Source: Monarcha castaneiventris obscurior
Lineage: Eukaryota; Chordata; Aves; Passeriformes; Monarchidae
Length of the DNA stretch: 64,000 bases
NCBI GenBank assembly: GCA_026261815.1
Contig: JAMPIT010000575.1
Location: forward strand, 39,099,501-39,163,500
Reading direction: 5' to 3'
Shown here: piece after piece, positions 12,150-23,900 of the stretch
Layout of the letters: each line of letters starts with the position of its first letter
Position numbering within the stretch: position 1 is the first letter of the stretch
Made by a program: the position numbers and the translations under genes
Notes under the pieces: model-generated
Told to the model about the DNA's origin: nothing
The model's input: the letters and a program-made list of their open reading frames with translations, nothing else
Database searches by the model: none

Positions 12150-12345
12150 GACCCAGACATGGGACCTTGCATCTGGTGCAACCACCAGTACCAGTAAAGA
12201 CTGGGTGATGAACACACTGAGAACAGCTCTGGGAAGAAGGGTTTGGGGTTACTGATGGATGAAAAACTGGACATGGGCCAGCAATGTGTACTCACAGGTC
12301 CAAAAAACAACCTGTGCTGCATCAAAAGAAGCATGGCCATGAGGT
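12150..12345 (+). mobile_element. CR1 LINE fragment, internal ORF2 part
   Basis: Around 12255-12345 the frame reads MDEKLDMGQQCVL and then CCIKRSMA. This matches the conserved segment after the reverse-transcriptase core in CR1 ORF2. The nucleotides just upstream (ACCAGTA...GACTGGGTGATGAACA) match the preceding CR1 segment. In-frame TGA codons and small indels break the frame, so it is dead. It is internal, with neither the 3' UTR nor the 3' terminus. Confidence 0.8.
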
Positions 12346-15300
12346 TTGGAATTCAAAGTTTTGAATGATGGATGTGTTCAGCATGGAGGCTTGCACAGCA
12401 GTCAGCACTTGCCAGCTTTTCCCTTGTTGCCTACACAATGAATCAACTTAATGAGAGAAGGTAAAGTTCAGCATTACAACAAATGCTTTCATATGCCACT
12501 TCTGAAACCTGCCCTATTACTCATTTAAGGTGGTGGACTCATTTTCTCCCAAAGACTCACAGAGAAAGAATTAAGTTTTCTCCTTCTTCAATGTAACTGT
12601 TTACTTTTATGCCTGTCGGTCACTTTAATGTCAGTGGATATTTTAGACTTCTTCCTCATCTTAATGAATCTGCCTACCAAGGAGGATGTGAGTAATAAAA
12701 ATAGAGCAAGTTTAGTGCCTTGTATGGCTGGGGTTTTAAGATTTAATATCAAGTTATTATTTTCTTATTTTTTGTGTGTGTGTGTTACAAGCAATTCTGT
12801 GCATTAGGAAACAGCAGTATGCTAATACAGATGTCATTATCAATACCAGACTGACTAATTCTGGTACAAAATGAAACAAAATTCGGGTAAAATCACTCTA
12901 AAATTGCCCCCACCCCTTTTATATGTTGTTGCTTTTTCTTTTCTTGTCTAAAATTTTTGCCTGAAAGTAAAGCCTGGTCAGTTAAATAATCCCAAGGTGT
13001 CATGTGATAGAGTAAATGAGACTTTTTATTGTGTGTGTGCGTTCAGCTAATGATTGCTGGAGTGAAGAACAGGAAGCAGAACCACAGCATGCTGTTACAA
13101 AATTAGTTTCTCTGTGAATTTCTCAGTGAAGGTTCAAGTGAAGAATGTACACTTCAATCCTTGTGCATAGCAGTCTCTGTATTCATTTTAACTAGCTCTG
13201 CAAGAAAATGCCAGTATATTGAGGTGCCCCAATTAAATTTTGTTGATGCAGTGAACTTCTTTATGGCTGAGCAGTGCCACTGCTGGCAATTAGGCTAACA
13301 GCATAGCATACATCACTCAGAAATAATCAGTCGACTTTTGCATGGCAATATGAGGGAATCTCAGATATTAAGCACTATTCCAAACAACCCTTTTAAAATT
13401 ATTCCATGTTTTCAAGAAACATGCCCACCCTCATTTATTTTAATCAAGAAAGTGAAGAACCTCTATTAGAATATTTTATTATATGCAAAAACATGTAGAA
13501 ATCATGTAGGCAGATATTACAAAAAGAATGGATATGCTTATCTAGACAGTACAAGAAAAGACATAAGAAAGACAACATTGCTTCCCTTCTCCTCACCCCT
13601 GGAAAAAAAGGAGATGACATTTTGAAAAATACATTGCTTACCAAGTCAGTTCCATGTATTCAGTGACCCTAATTCCATCTAGACACTGTGCTGCCTTAGA
13701 TAAAACTTAATGGTTTTAGGGTGATGTGCTCAAGGTGATAGGAAGATCAAGAGAAGATAGGAAAATGAGAGGAAAAAATGAGAGGTTTTCTTATATTTTG
13801 ATAAATCTAAATCAAAAGAATAAGTCCTATTTGTGCTTGTCAGACTACACTATGCCTGGCAAGCAAGGTTTGCCAGGTCTCTGATCTGAACGGGTAACAA
13901 CAGGTAGCCTCCCCCTCTGCACAGTGTTAGTACACAGTCTTCCAATCCCCACTAATGTTACTATTATTTTTTAACTTTTTTAATTTGGTGGAATTGGACG
14001 AACTCCTGACTTTTTTTAATACTTGTCCTGGATTTCTCTTTATACATAAAGGCTGCAACCTTTCTCTCACTCCCATCTCAGGGTTGCCCCAGGAAGCAAT
14101 ACATTATGATGGGTTTTGAGAAAAGCTTTCTAGGGAAACTTGATCCCCTTGGCACAAAAACACAGTGCCCAGTACGTCCTTAGGTTAGTTATCTGGGCTG
14201 GTGTTCAAACACTTAATTTAATCAGTAAATGGTGTACCCATAGAGTATACTCAAGATGGTGCATTTTGTGGGAGAAACACTTTGCTGTCCTGCCATAGTA
14301 ATGGTCCCTCTGAGCCTGGGGGCTGTCCATAGGAGACCCCCTGTGGACAGGCACATTTTAGGCAAGGGACAGTGTTTCAGAGTGTGGCACCTGGTGATCC
14401 TCAGCTTCAATGCCTGGAAAATCTCAGAAGCTCAATTACCATTCACGGCTTTTAGGTATTTGGTGAGAAAGGGCAAGATTGATGCTGCCTAATTTTAGTC
14501 ACTAATGATGGAGCCATTCCAGAAGAAATTGACATTGTTTGGCTGCCTACTTTAAATATCTGTTTCAGTGAGGTGGTAGTGACTTAAAGAAGCTTATTTC
14601 TCTTAAAGCTCTTAAAGGAGCTTTCTTTTCTGACTATAAAGGAAATTTAGATGACTGGGCTAGATTGAAATGCATTACTGACTTATACATTTGGTTAGAT
14701 GAATTGTGCCCTAAATTTTTCAGAAAGTCTACTTTTGAATGCACAGATATCCCAAGAAATCTATTAATCAGCTCATCAATGTCTCTTTCTTCTTTTAAGA
14801 GTCATCCAACTGTGTTTGAATTACATCTGAAATAGCAGTAGAGGTTGAATCCCAACTTTCAGCTGACTCATCACGTTCAGAGATGTGATTCTGCTGATGA
14901 GACCTTTGTATTTAAGTGAATGTATCATTAGAAGTAGAAACTAACACAGCCTCAAACTTCCTAAAGCTGGAAGACTTGCTGAACTGTTCTTGAACAGCCT
15001 CAGTGCACTGGTAGATTTTCTGAGCTTTGAAGGTTTTTACACTTTTCCTTGTTCTCAAGTCCTCATTCTATTTTTCCTAAGTTGAGTTTACGGAAGGTCT
15101 GCCAAGCCTAGAAGATCTCTGGCTTTCTGGGCTGTGTTTTGTGTTATTCCTGATTCATGTGAAGAGACCATCACTGCCTTACCCTAGTGGCACGGAGGGC
15201 AAGAGCTGTCACTGAAGGGCACATCTGTGCTGTATGCTGCACATATGGACAGCTTTGATTCAGGCACAGGAAGCAGTTCCACCTCAGGACTCTTGTGCTT

Positions 15301-15868
15301 TGTGGGGTCCTGTTTATCCCACTTTTTTCTCTGCTGATGAATCTTCAATCTGCTTCTTTAGGATAGCAGATGTTAATGAGGAAGGAACCTCTCACAACCC
15401 AGAAGGTATGAATCTGCTTTCCATGCTTCATGGATGCCTGCACACAAGTGTACCTCTGGACAAGGTGGATAACATACCACATGGCAAAGCATCTGTCTCA
15501 TACGTTACATTTCCAGCAAGCAAAAAGGCTATTCTGCTTTCCTCCAAGTTTATCGCCCTGTGTCTGCAACCAGCCTCTCAAGTTCACTTTGACTTTTGTC
15601 CTGTGACTCAGTCCCTGTCCAGATATGGCTCTTCCCAAAGCACTGATTTCAGGAAATGTAAGCCACCTCAAACCTGCAAGTGAGAAAAAGCTGCATTTTC
15701 TGTGCGGGGCTTTTAATGACATAAAGTTTTCCAGAACATCATCTACTTTAGCAATGACATATCTTCCTGTTAGTAAATAGGTCACTGGTGAAACTGAAGT
15801 GTGAAGGCAGACCAGATTCTGCTCATTCCTGCCTATCTTCTACCAGACCTTGAAACAGTTTCTGACAC
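12346..15868. other. Unassigned sequence
   Basis: No gene is recognised. It contains a short TG run (12773-12785) and an 8-bp perfect inverted repeat, CCTGGCAA/TTGCCAGG (13855-13862 and 13870-13877), with a 7-base loop. A 149-codon plus-strand frame (15234-15683) has no family features that I recognise and is probably chance. Confidence 0.45.
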
Positions 15869-16335
15869 TGTATTAGGTTTGAGTGGCAAGATTTTGGTAG
15901 TGACAGAGCTACAGGGGTGACTGTGAGAAGCTTCCAGAAACTTCCCCCATGTCCAACAGAGCTGATGCTCTGGGACACGAACCCACTGCTGGCTCAGGCT
16001 GACCCCATCAGCAACAGTGGTAGTGCCTCAGGGCATAACAGATTTAAAATGAGAACAAAAAAGCACCTGTGAAAATGCAGTCAGAGACAGAAGAGAGAAT
16101 ATGTGAGATGAGCAGCCCTGCAGACCCCAAGGTCAGTGCAGAAGGAGGGGCAGGAGCTGCTCCAGGCACCAGAGCAGAGATTCCCCTGCAGCCCCTGGTG
16201 CAGCCCATGGGGAGGCAGCTGTGCCCCTGCAGCCCATGGAGGTGCAGGGTGGAGCAGAGATCCACCTGCAGCCCCTGGAGGGACCCACACCAGAGCAGGG
16301 ATGCCCAAAGGAGACAGTGACCCTGTGGGAAGTAT
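15869..16335 (+). mobile_element. Old 3'-truncated LTR fragment, same family as the 58780 LTR
   Basis: Starts TGTATTAGGTTTGAGTGGCAAG and continues with CTACAGGGGTGACTGTGAGAAG, then CCTGCAGCCC/GGAGGCAGCTGTGCCCCTGC blocks. These parallel the LTR at 58780 in order and spacing. It lacks the distal R region, the poly(A) signal and the CA end. Only one CpG is visible in 467 bp, against about 17 in 1069 bp of the 58780 copy, so this copy is much more decayed. Open frames of 73-86 codons on both strands arise from its GC-rich composition and are not genes. Confidence 0.8.
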
Positions 16336-19300
16336 GGAAGATAAGAAACTGCAAAATAATGGGTGGAAGATAAAAACAGATTCTGAAGCTATTTAAAATG
16401 GCATAGAAAAAGATTCAGTCCTGATTTACCAGGGACTATCTCAATCAAAATCTATTTATGCACTCATGCCTGTAATGGCACTGCACAGTGAGAAGACTCC
16501 CATAGTCTTATCATTATCCATTACTACTCATTATAATAATAATGTACAGTGAGTTTCTCTGCCCATTAAAAGAAGACTGATATATTGTACATGCCTTAAG
16601 TATAGATACTGGAATAATGCAATAATGCTATAATTACTTTGTTTTGCTCTTCCTGTCCTATAGAATTCCCCTCCTCTCCCTCTGCCCCCCCCATCCCTTT
16701 TTTTTTTCCTCCTTTCCTACTTTAGGGAAAATTAGAAAATTAACAGTGTCAAGTGTCAGTTAACCCCCTTTCACACCAAGGGTCTGAAAATCACAAGTAA
16801 CTTCAAAAAATTTGCTTATTTTAGTTTGACAAATGTCAGAGAAGATCAGAGTTGTAAACACAGTCCATGGGAAAGCTTATCTTCCCTATTTCCTTCCCCT
16901 CTTTACCATATGTCTTCCCTTTACTATGCAGTATAAACCAAGTTGGTGCCTATTCAAGAGGTAATGCTTGAATGTTCTTTGATCACTTCCCATTACGTTC
17001 TTGTCATCATTCCAAGGTTCATGTGGTTCACTTGCATTAGTCATAATCAGTCCAGGGAGAATTTTTTTTCGGTTAGATACAGAAAATCACATGGGCCAAG
17101 GGATGCCCTTATACCTTCAAGTGAGACAGTTAGTTTTTCAGGAGGGCACTTTGCATTAAGAGCTAGTTCTCATAAAGTCTCTGGTGCCAGCCAAGGTATG
17201 CAAAAATCCTTACTTGATGTTGTCACCTTTTTTTTACCTTTTACCTCCTACCATGCTCCAGTCAAGTGCTGTAGTGAGAACCTGGAACCCCAAATTCTCC
17301 TCCCAAAGCCCAAAACATGTTCATGAGCTTTATGCAAAGTGGGAATAGATGGTGTTAATTTTCCCTAAGCAGCCAGCTATCATGACTCAGCACATTACGC
17401 TTGGAAAACTAAACTGAAATTACAGAATAAAAGATGTACTAATGTTGTTTTGATTGTTATAAACCCCTGTAATTTAAGACTATTTGGCCCATGTACACAC
17501 AACAAATCCACCCCCCAAACCCCACCAGGTTTCCTTCCTTTTAGAAAATTAGTTTCTCCACCCCTGCATGTACACCCCCCACCCCTGCTTTCCTGCCCTG
17601 CACTGTCCAGTGGAAACATGCTCAAATGGACCAGACAGTACCTGATTAGACAAAAATGAAAAAATGCCAGGGATTAATTTTCCCCCAGCTGTTTTCAGAT
17701 GTCAGATTATAAGCTACTCAAGAGCATGATTCATTGCAAATCCTCAGAGGTTCTCTTAGGAGGAAATCTTGTGCTTTTGTCTTAAGACCAGCAACTCCCG
17801 GTTCACAAAAATGCTCTCTGAATAATAAGATGTCCTTTATTCTCATGTGAATTCTGTAAAGGTCAGCTTAAGCAGGCTGACACAGCTATAACTAGGGAAA
17901 TTTCTCAAACTGATGGCTCATTTTATTTTAAGAAGGGTGTTTAGTCAACAGATAAGACAGTACTAAGAGCTTGGCACAGCAGCATGTAATTCATGGTTGC
18001 AAAGCACTGTCAGAATTGAAGCTTTGACAGGCCACCCCATCTGCCCTGGAGAACTGTGACTTTATGGTACTTTCTCATTTCTTTGTTATGGGTTGTAATT
18101 CCACCTTCTTTTTAATTCTAATTCTTTATTTATGTTTATGTAAGTGCAAGCTGCTCATGTAGTATTTCTAAAGCTGATAAATGACGACTGCTCGGATGCC
18201 TGCTCTCAGCTGGCTTTAGCTAAGTGAGGGACTTTGAAACACTTCTGCAGTGGTCAGCACAAATTAGAATCTAAATAGGCAGTTTAGGTGAACGTTTTTG
18301 CTGTCGGGGTGAGCTGAAATGCCAAACAGTGTCCACTTCCTACAGCACAAATAAAGTAATTTCTTAAGACTTTTTGACACAATTGCTGTGATCAACTTTA
18401 CATTCATCACAGTGCCTGGAAAAGATGAATGAAACCTAGATACAGTTTTATTAAATATTCTTCCAAGCATAGCAACCTTGTTTAGTGTCTGGAATTGTTG
18501 AGCTGTAGCTTTTTCTTTTTTTTTTTTTTTAATTTAATGAGAAGAAAAGGTATTTTTGATTTGCCTGTGGTTTTTGAGTTTACTTCTTTTTTTAATGAAG
18601 GCCAAAACATTTTTCCAGGTATACTTGAACTAGCAAAAAAGCACGGCCTTGTTCATGTTTAGAGGCTGGTTTAAACTCTACCAGAAAGCACAATTTCACT
18701 AGTAGCTCCTATAACAGTTTTATGACTGTCAGATTTCTAGGTTACATGACACCCCCACAAAAGACAGATTTGCTTCCAGTAAGTTATTTTATAACCCCAC
18801 TGAATTGTATTCATTATCTTAATGCCAAAGTACATTCAGAAAAATTACATTTTTATAATTCCTTATTCAGTGTCTTTCTCAGAGGGAAACTCCAACTTAT
18901 TTTCTTTCACTTTCATGCTGTGTTCTTGACTTATTCTGTCAATGTCCTCTATAAAAAGCTCCTCAGCTGAGCTATACATCATGGAAGTGGAGCTGTGCAT
19001 TGCTATTAGAGAAAGATTTGCTCTTCTAGAGCATTCCTAGATTTTACTTGCTGGACATAATTTGTTTAAACCTACCTAAGAAAAAAGTTCTTTGTGTTTA
19101 TTTGCGTAGGAATAACTAGTGAAGAGGAAATTTTCAAATTCTTCTATCTTGCATGGACTTCTTACTATTTCAATTCTCTTTGCTTTTATATATATACAGC
19201 CTACGTCCTAAAGTGTCTGAAGTTTGCAAATGAAGGTTAAACACACATGAATGCCTATTGAAGAATAAGCAGTTATTTTAAGAGCAGCAAATAAATGAAA

Positions 19301-20404
19301 AAAAATTGTTTACAGGTAACATAACAAATTTGTTGAGTATTTTGCCTTTTTTTTTTAAATGGGGAATTTTAATTTTACTTTTTTAAACCCACAGAGGATT
19401 GCAACTTGTAAATACCACCTCCCACATTTTAATGATTTTGACTAAAAAAAAGGTTTTTGAATTGTTTGACAACAGAAAATAAAAGGAAAATATACATAAG
19501 TAAGATGTTATCAAATATATTATCAAAACTTTCTATGTTAAACCCCTTCACGTCTGCACATTTAAATATGCTTAAATGGCTTAATATTCTGATCTGTTTC
19601 AGTTAGTTTTCAATCCTTGTACTACTGATTTCTATTTGGTTTTTGGAGAAGATGGACAATTGTTTATGGTTGATTTACCATCCCTGCCTCTAGGACCACA
19701 TCCTGCAGGGCTGTCAGCCTCCTGCAGCCCATGGAAATCATTAGCATTAAATCCTCTCCTGAACTGGACCTTATGGTTTTCTGGTCCACCTTCTATGGGT
19801 GATCAATTTTGGATATGGTTTTTTGTAACTTCTGATGATTCTCAGCATGCCAAGATCGATGTCTCATGTAAGAGAACATCAGTTACTGTCCCTGTGTCTC
19901 TTATTTAATTAGTGTCAACTCAGCAGCCTCCCACAGGGCTCAGATGAGCAAGAGAACAAGAAGTGGCCAGAGGTCCATCTGCCTCCGACAGTGACCAGGG
20001 GAGAGGCCACTCAGGGATGGCATGAAAGCCCCACTGCTCTCCCAGGTCTCTTTATTTTTCCCAGCATCTACAAACATTGCAGCTGGAATAACAGCGGTGT
20101 GTACATCCCTGCCCAGCACTTCCAGCATCTTCTGCTCATGAATTTATCTGATCACTTTGTGATCCTGCTGATGCTGTCTCCTCAGACTCCTGTGGCAGAG
20201 AAGTTTACAAATTCGCTACCTGCTGTGTGTAGAAATACTTTCTTTTGATTGTTTTAAACTGATGTTTTTAAAACTAGTTTCAGCAAATACCTCTTGCATT
20301 TCAAGATTTAATAAACAACTGTTCAGCATTCAGCTTACCCACAGTCTTAGAGAGTTTGTAAAACTCAGTCATGGTCCTGCTTTTCAAGCTGACAAACTGA
20401 GGCA
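16336..20404. other. Unassigned sequence
   Basis: Contains C-rich/T-rich runs (16680-16710, 17505-17590) and a T15 run (18516-18530). The part from about 17860 to 18240 lacks repeat signatures and could be conserved non-coding DNA. The 127-codon plus-strand frame at 16943-17326 is not recognisable as protein. Confidence 0.4.
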
Positions 20405-20930
20405 CATGATTCCTTCCCTCTTTTTGGAGCTTCTGAGATCACAGCTGTACCCAGTTTTGGTATGCAGTGCAGGAAAGATATTGATATTGATATTGATAAA
20501 GATATTGATAACCTAAGGGGATGAGTTAAGGGGAAGTTCCCAAGACGGTGGCACTGAAGTGCTTATCCTGTAAGAAGAGTCTGGGGGATCTGGGCTTGGT
20601 CAGCCTGGAGCAGGGCTGGCTTTGGGGGAACCAAGCAGCTTTCTGCAAAAGTTTAATTAGAAATGTTGGGTGATGAGAGGCAACAAACACAACTACAACA
20701 AACACAGGAAACACAAGTGTACAGCAGGAAATAATTTAATAGTGAGGGAAGTCAGAAAACGGAATGGTGCCCAGAAAGGCTGTGAAGACTCCATCCTCAG
20801 AGGTGGTTAAGACCCAGGTGGACACATGCCTGAAAACCCCAGTGTAACATTGAAACTGGATGTGCTTTGAACACAATTGGGTCAGATGATCTCTACAGAT
20901 CCCTTCCAGACTCTCTGGTCTGTCATCTCT
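20405..20930 (+). mobile_element. CR1 LINE 3' part, plus strand
   Basis: Recognisable CR1 blocks occur in order: CAGCTGTACCCAGTTTTGG (after the RT region), GGTCAGCCTGGAGCAGGGCTGG, CCTCAGAGGTGGTTAAGACCCAGG (ORF2 C-terminal coding region), then GGGTCAGATGATCTCTACAGATCCCTTCCA leading to the 3' terminus. A GATATT hexamer has expanded inside it, and many indels break the frame. This is an old, 5'-truncated insertion. Confidence 0.85.
20476..20510. repeat. GATATT hexamer tandem run inside the CR1
   Basis: About five to six GATATT-like units lie at the point where CR1 has a single AAGATATTGA-type sequence. The repeat therefore seems to have grown after insertion. Confidence 0.7.
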
Positions 20931-23900
20931 TTTTTCCTCAGATATTTGAGAATCACAAAGAGTTTTTGCAACGTTGTGAATCATGGCTTGGAGGAGTGAA
21001 TAAGGTGGGTCTGCTGAAAGGACAGACACCTAATCCAAACACTACCAGGTTCAGCATAAGGTACACCTGCATCTCTTAGTTGCTGTCTTCTTTTGACATT
21101 TTGAGAGCTACATGGAGGCACACAAGGTAGTCCAAAGGACCAAGGTCCAGCCTGGATCTGCCTGCAGACATGATCGTCTTGTTTCCATCTTCAGAAGAAA
21201 GCAGAAGATCATAAGCTTATCCTAGCTGAAGCTTGGAGTAATTTTATCATTGGGTTGGGATTTATTTCATCATGATGTTTTGCCTTGATCAGGATAAGCA
21301 AAGACTGTATCAGGACGGTATTTAAGTGCTGATCATTTTACCACGGGTAAGTAAGGGCTGCTGTTTTTCTGAAGCCCATTTAGGTCCTTTAGTATCTTTT
21401 TCTTACAGGAAGAGCTAAAAAGTCACCAACACAGAAACTGCCCAGTTAGGATGATTTTCTCTGTCCTTTCCCTGCTTTACTGGTGACTTCCCTCCCCGCA
21501 GTCTCTATATACTTAGCAATGAACCTGTTGCACTTTAGCTAGGCTTTCTGTAGCCCCAACTCCTCTGCTAATGCTTTCTGATTTGTATTCAGTTCAGGTC
21601 TGGCATGTCCCCAAAGAATGTGTTATCCCTGTGAATGTACTAAATGGATAAGTCATCCTTTTCCCTGTGCTTTTCCACTAAGCTTTGGTTTTCTATTTGT
21701 GTTTGCCTGTAAAACCTCATGCAGCCTTCCTAAAAGTCTAAGGCTTCAGAGAGAAATTTCCACATTGCTATTTAGACTGCAGCATCACCAGGAGGCCCCA
21801 GCAGAGATCAAAAAACACTATGCTTGGGCTGTGTGTGTGACTGATGGCTGCATGGAGATCCCCGGAACAGCATCACTCTCACTTGTGCTGGATGAACACT
21901 CTTGCATCTGGGCTAGAAGTTGCAGTGGAAATTGGTGAGCTGGGGGGCAAGTTTCAACTGAGTAGGAACAATGGTCTTGTCATATCAGCTACGATTCCTA
22001 CACAGCGTGTGTGCTGTTCTGTGTGGGTGCACCCAGAAAACGCACTGTGAGCTTGAGGGTCTCTGCAGTCTGCTTGCTGGCCCTGCCTGATGGGCAGAGG
22101 CTGCAGGGGAACCTATTTCTGTATTATTTCCACACTTATTTTTACAAGTGGGGAAAATAAAAGGACATATTTCGCAGGGTTTCTCTTTGTGGCTTTGTTT
22201 TGAGCCATGGGAGCAAAGCACCCGGGGAAACTGAAGGTCAGATCCTGCAGCCATTTACAGCACTGCCAGATCACCATCTTGGCTTCAGATGTGAGGAACT
22301 TGAAAAAATTTTGGACATGATTGAATCCCCATTGTCAGGGGACACTCAGAGCAGTGTTTATTCATACAGTACCCTTTCCTTCTGATCATCAAGGAGTTTA
22401 GGAGAAAACTGACATCAAGCCTTAAGGTATTTGTCTTGTTAAATAAATACACTGAGTGAAAGTGCCCAGTTTTAAAAGATACCTTTTGTAAGCAATGGCT
22501 TATGCTGAGAACAAACATAAAGAAAATCACAGTGCAATCTTTGCTACTCAAAGGACTAAATAACTAACCCTTTCATACTAAACCCTTTTTCCAAGCTTGC
22601 TGATATGCAGCCATGTAGAAGACTCTCAAATACCCATCACAGCCCAATTAGCCTAAGGCTTGTGATAAGAAGACTTTCTGTGCTTTCAAGGTGAAGAGAT
22701 GAAACAACACAATTTAAAAAAAAACCAAAAAAACCTTCCCCCACAATTTCACATTTCTCTGGCTCTCCAGTGAGAGCTTCTGGCAGAATACTTTTTCCTC
22801 AAGGAAAAAGAATAAATCACTGAAGTAAATTAAGGACAGAAAGAACAGCACAGTGTGCAGGATGATTTTGAATCCAGAGAAAGTGAAAAAATTTTCAGGT
22901 GCACCATTTATTTGCTTGCCTGAAATGATTTTACTGAGAATTTTGCTGCTGAACATGTTAATGTGTTTACTGTACCTAATTGATAACCAACAAACAAAGC
23001 ACCTATTCCATGCTCATGTCTGAAGTGTCACATTAGTTTGTTGAGTTTCTTTGACCTTAATTTTAATTAAATGTAATTGTTTCAGCTGCTGCTTAAATAT
23101 AGCTGGTATGTTCCAATAAATCACTTCTAGATATTTCATTAGTGGTGAGTGCTGAAAGTCAAATTGAGCTCAGGAAGAAAATGTAGCTTGACCCTTTCAG
23201 CTTGTGCTTACTTAGCCAGAAGAAGTTACAGTGTAGGAAAATATTTTTAACACATAATTTTATTTTAGAGTGGCTGACTCCCAATCCATAGAAACCATGA
23301 CAAAGATGTGTGGGAATAATACTGTAGATGGAAATTTATCCCAGTGAGAGTACCTATGAATGTACAGACTTTTGACTATGGCTAAGCTTTCTTCAAACTG
23401 GGACTCTAGTGAGATATTCAGCTGTCAATCTCCTCAAGTACTGGAGTCTGAAGTCCTTCCAGGGATTGGTTTTGAATAAAATATTTAAAGGGAAGTGCCT
23501 TTACTAGTGAAAAAGGGAGCGGTGAAAAGACACTGACTGTTGGCTAGTTGATGACAATAAAGATGAAGAGTGGCTCCTCCCAAAGGTTTGGTCTAAAGCC
23601 TGCTGAACCTTCTGGGTGTGCAGGTGATGCAGAACTGTTGTTTCTTCTTTGTGCTCCTGTGTTGGGGCAGTAACTAAAGTTTTACCATTCGATGCCTTTG
23701 TACATTCAATGTCACCTGGTAGATCGTGTCATGACTTCACGTCAGGGAAAAGCAGAGAGCTGCATCAGCTTTCACTCTCATCAAGGTGGATGGACTTACA
23801 AGGACAGGCCTTCAGGGGGACTTGCTCTTAGTCTTATGGCCTTCTCATGCTTTCACTTCACTCACCCATGCTTCTAAACTGCTCAGTCCTCCAAAAGTTC

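Noticed and set aside
13855..13877. 8-bp perfect hairpin CCTGGCAA/TTGCCAGG as a possible small RNA or factor site
   Set aside because: The stem is too short for a microRNA precursor, and such hairpins are expected by chance in 64 kb.
15234..15683. 149-codon plus-strand open frame upstream of the old LTR fragment
   Set aside because: No protein family recognised and no supporting splice or promoter signals; probably chance.
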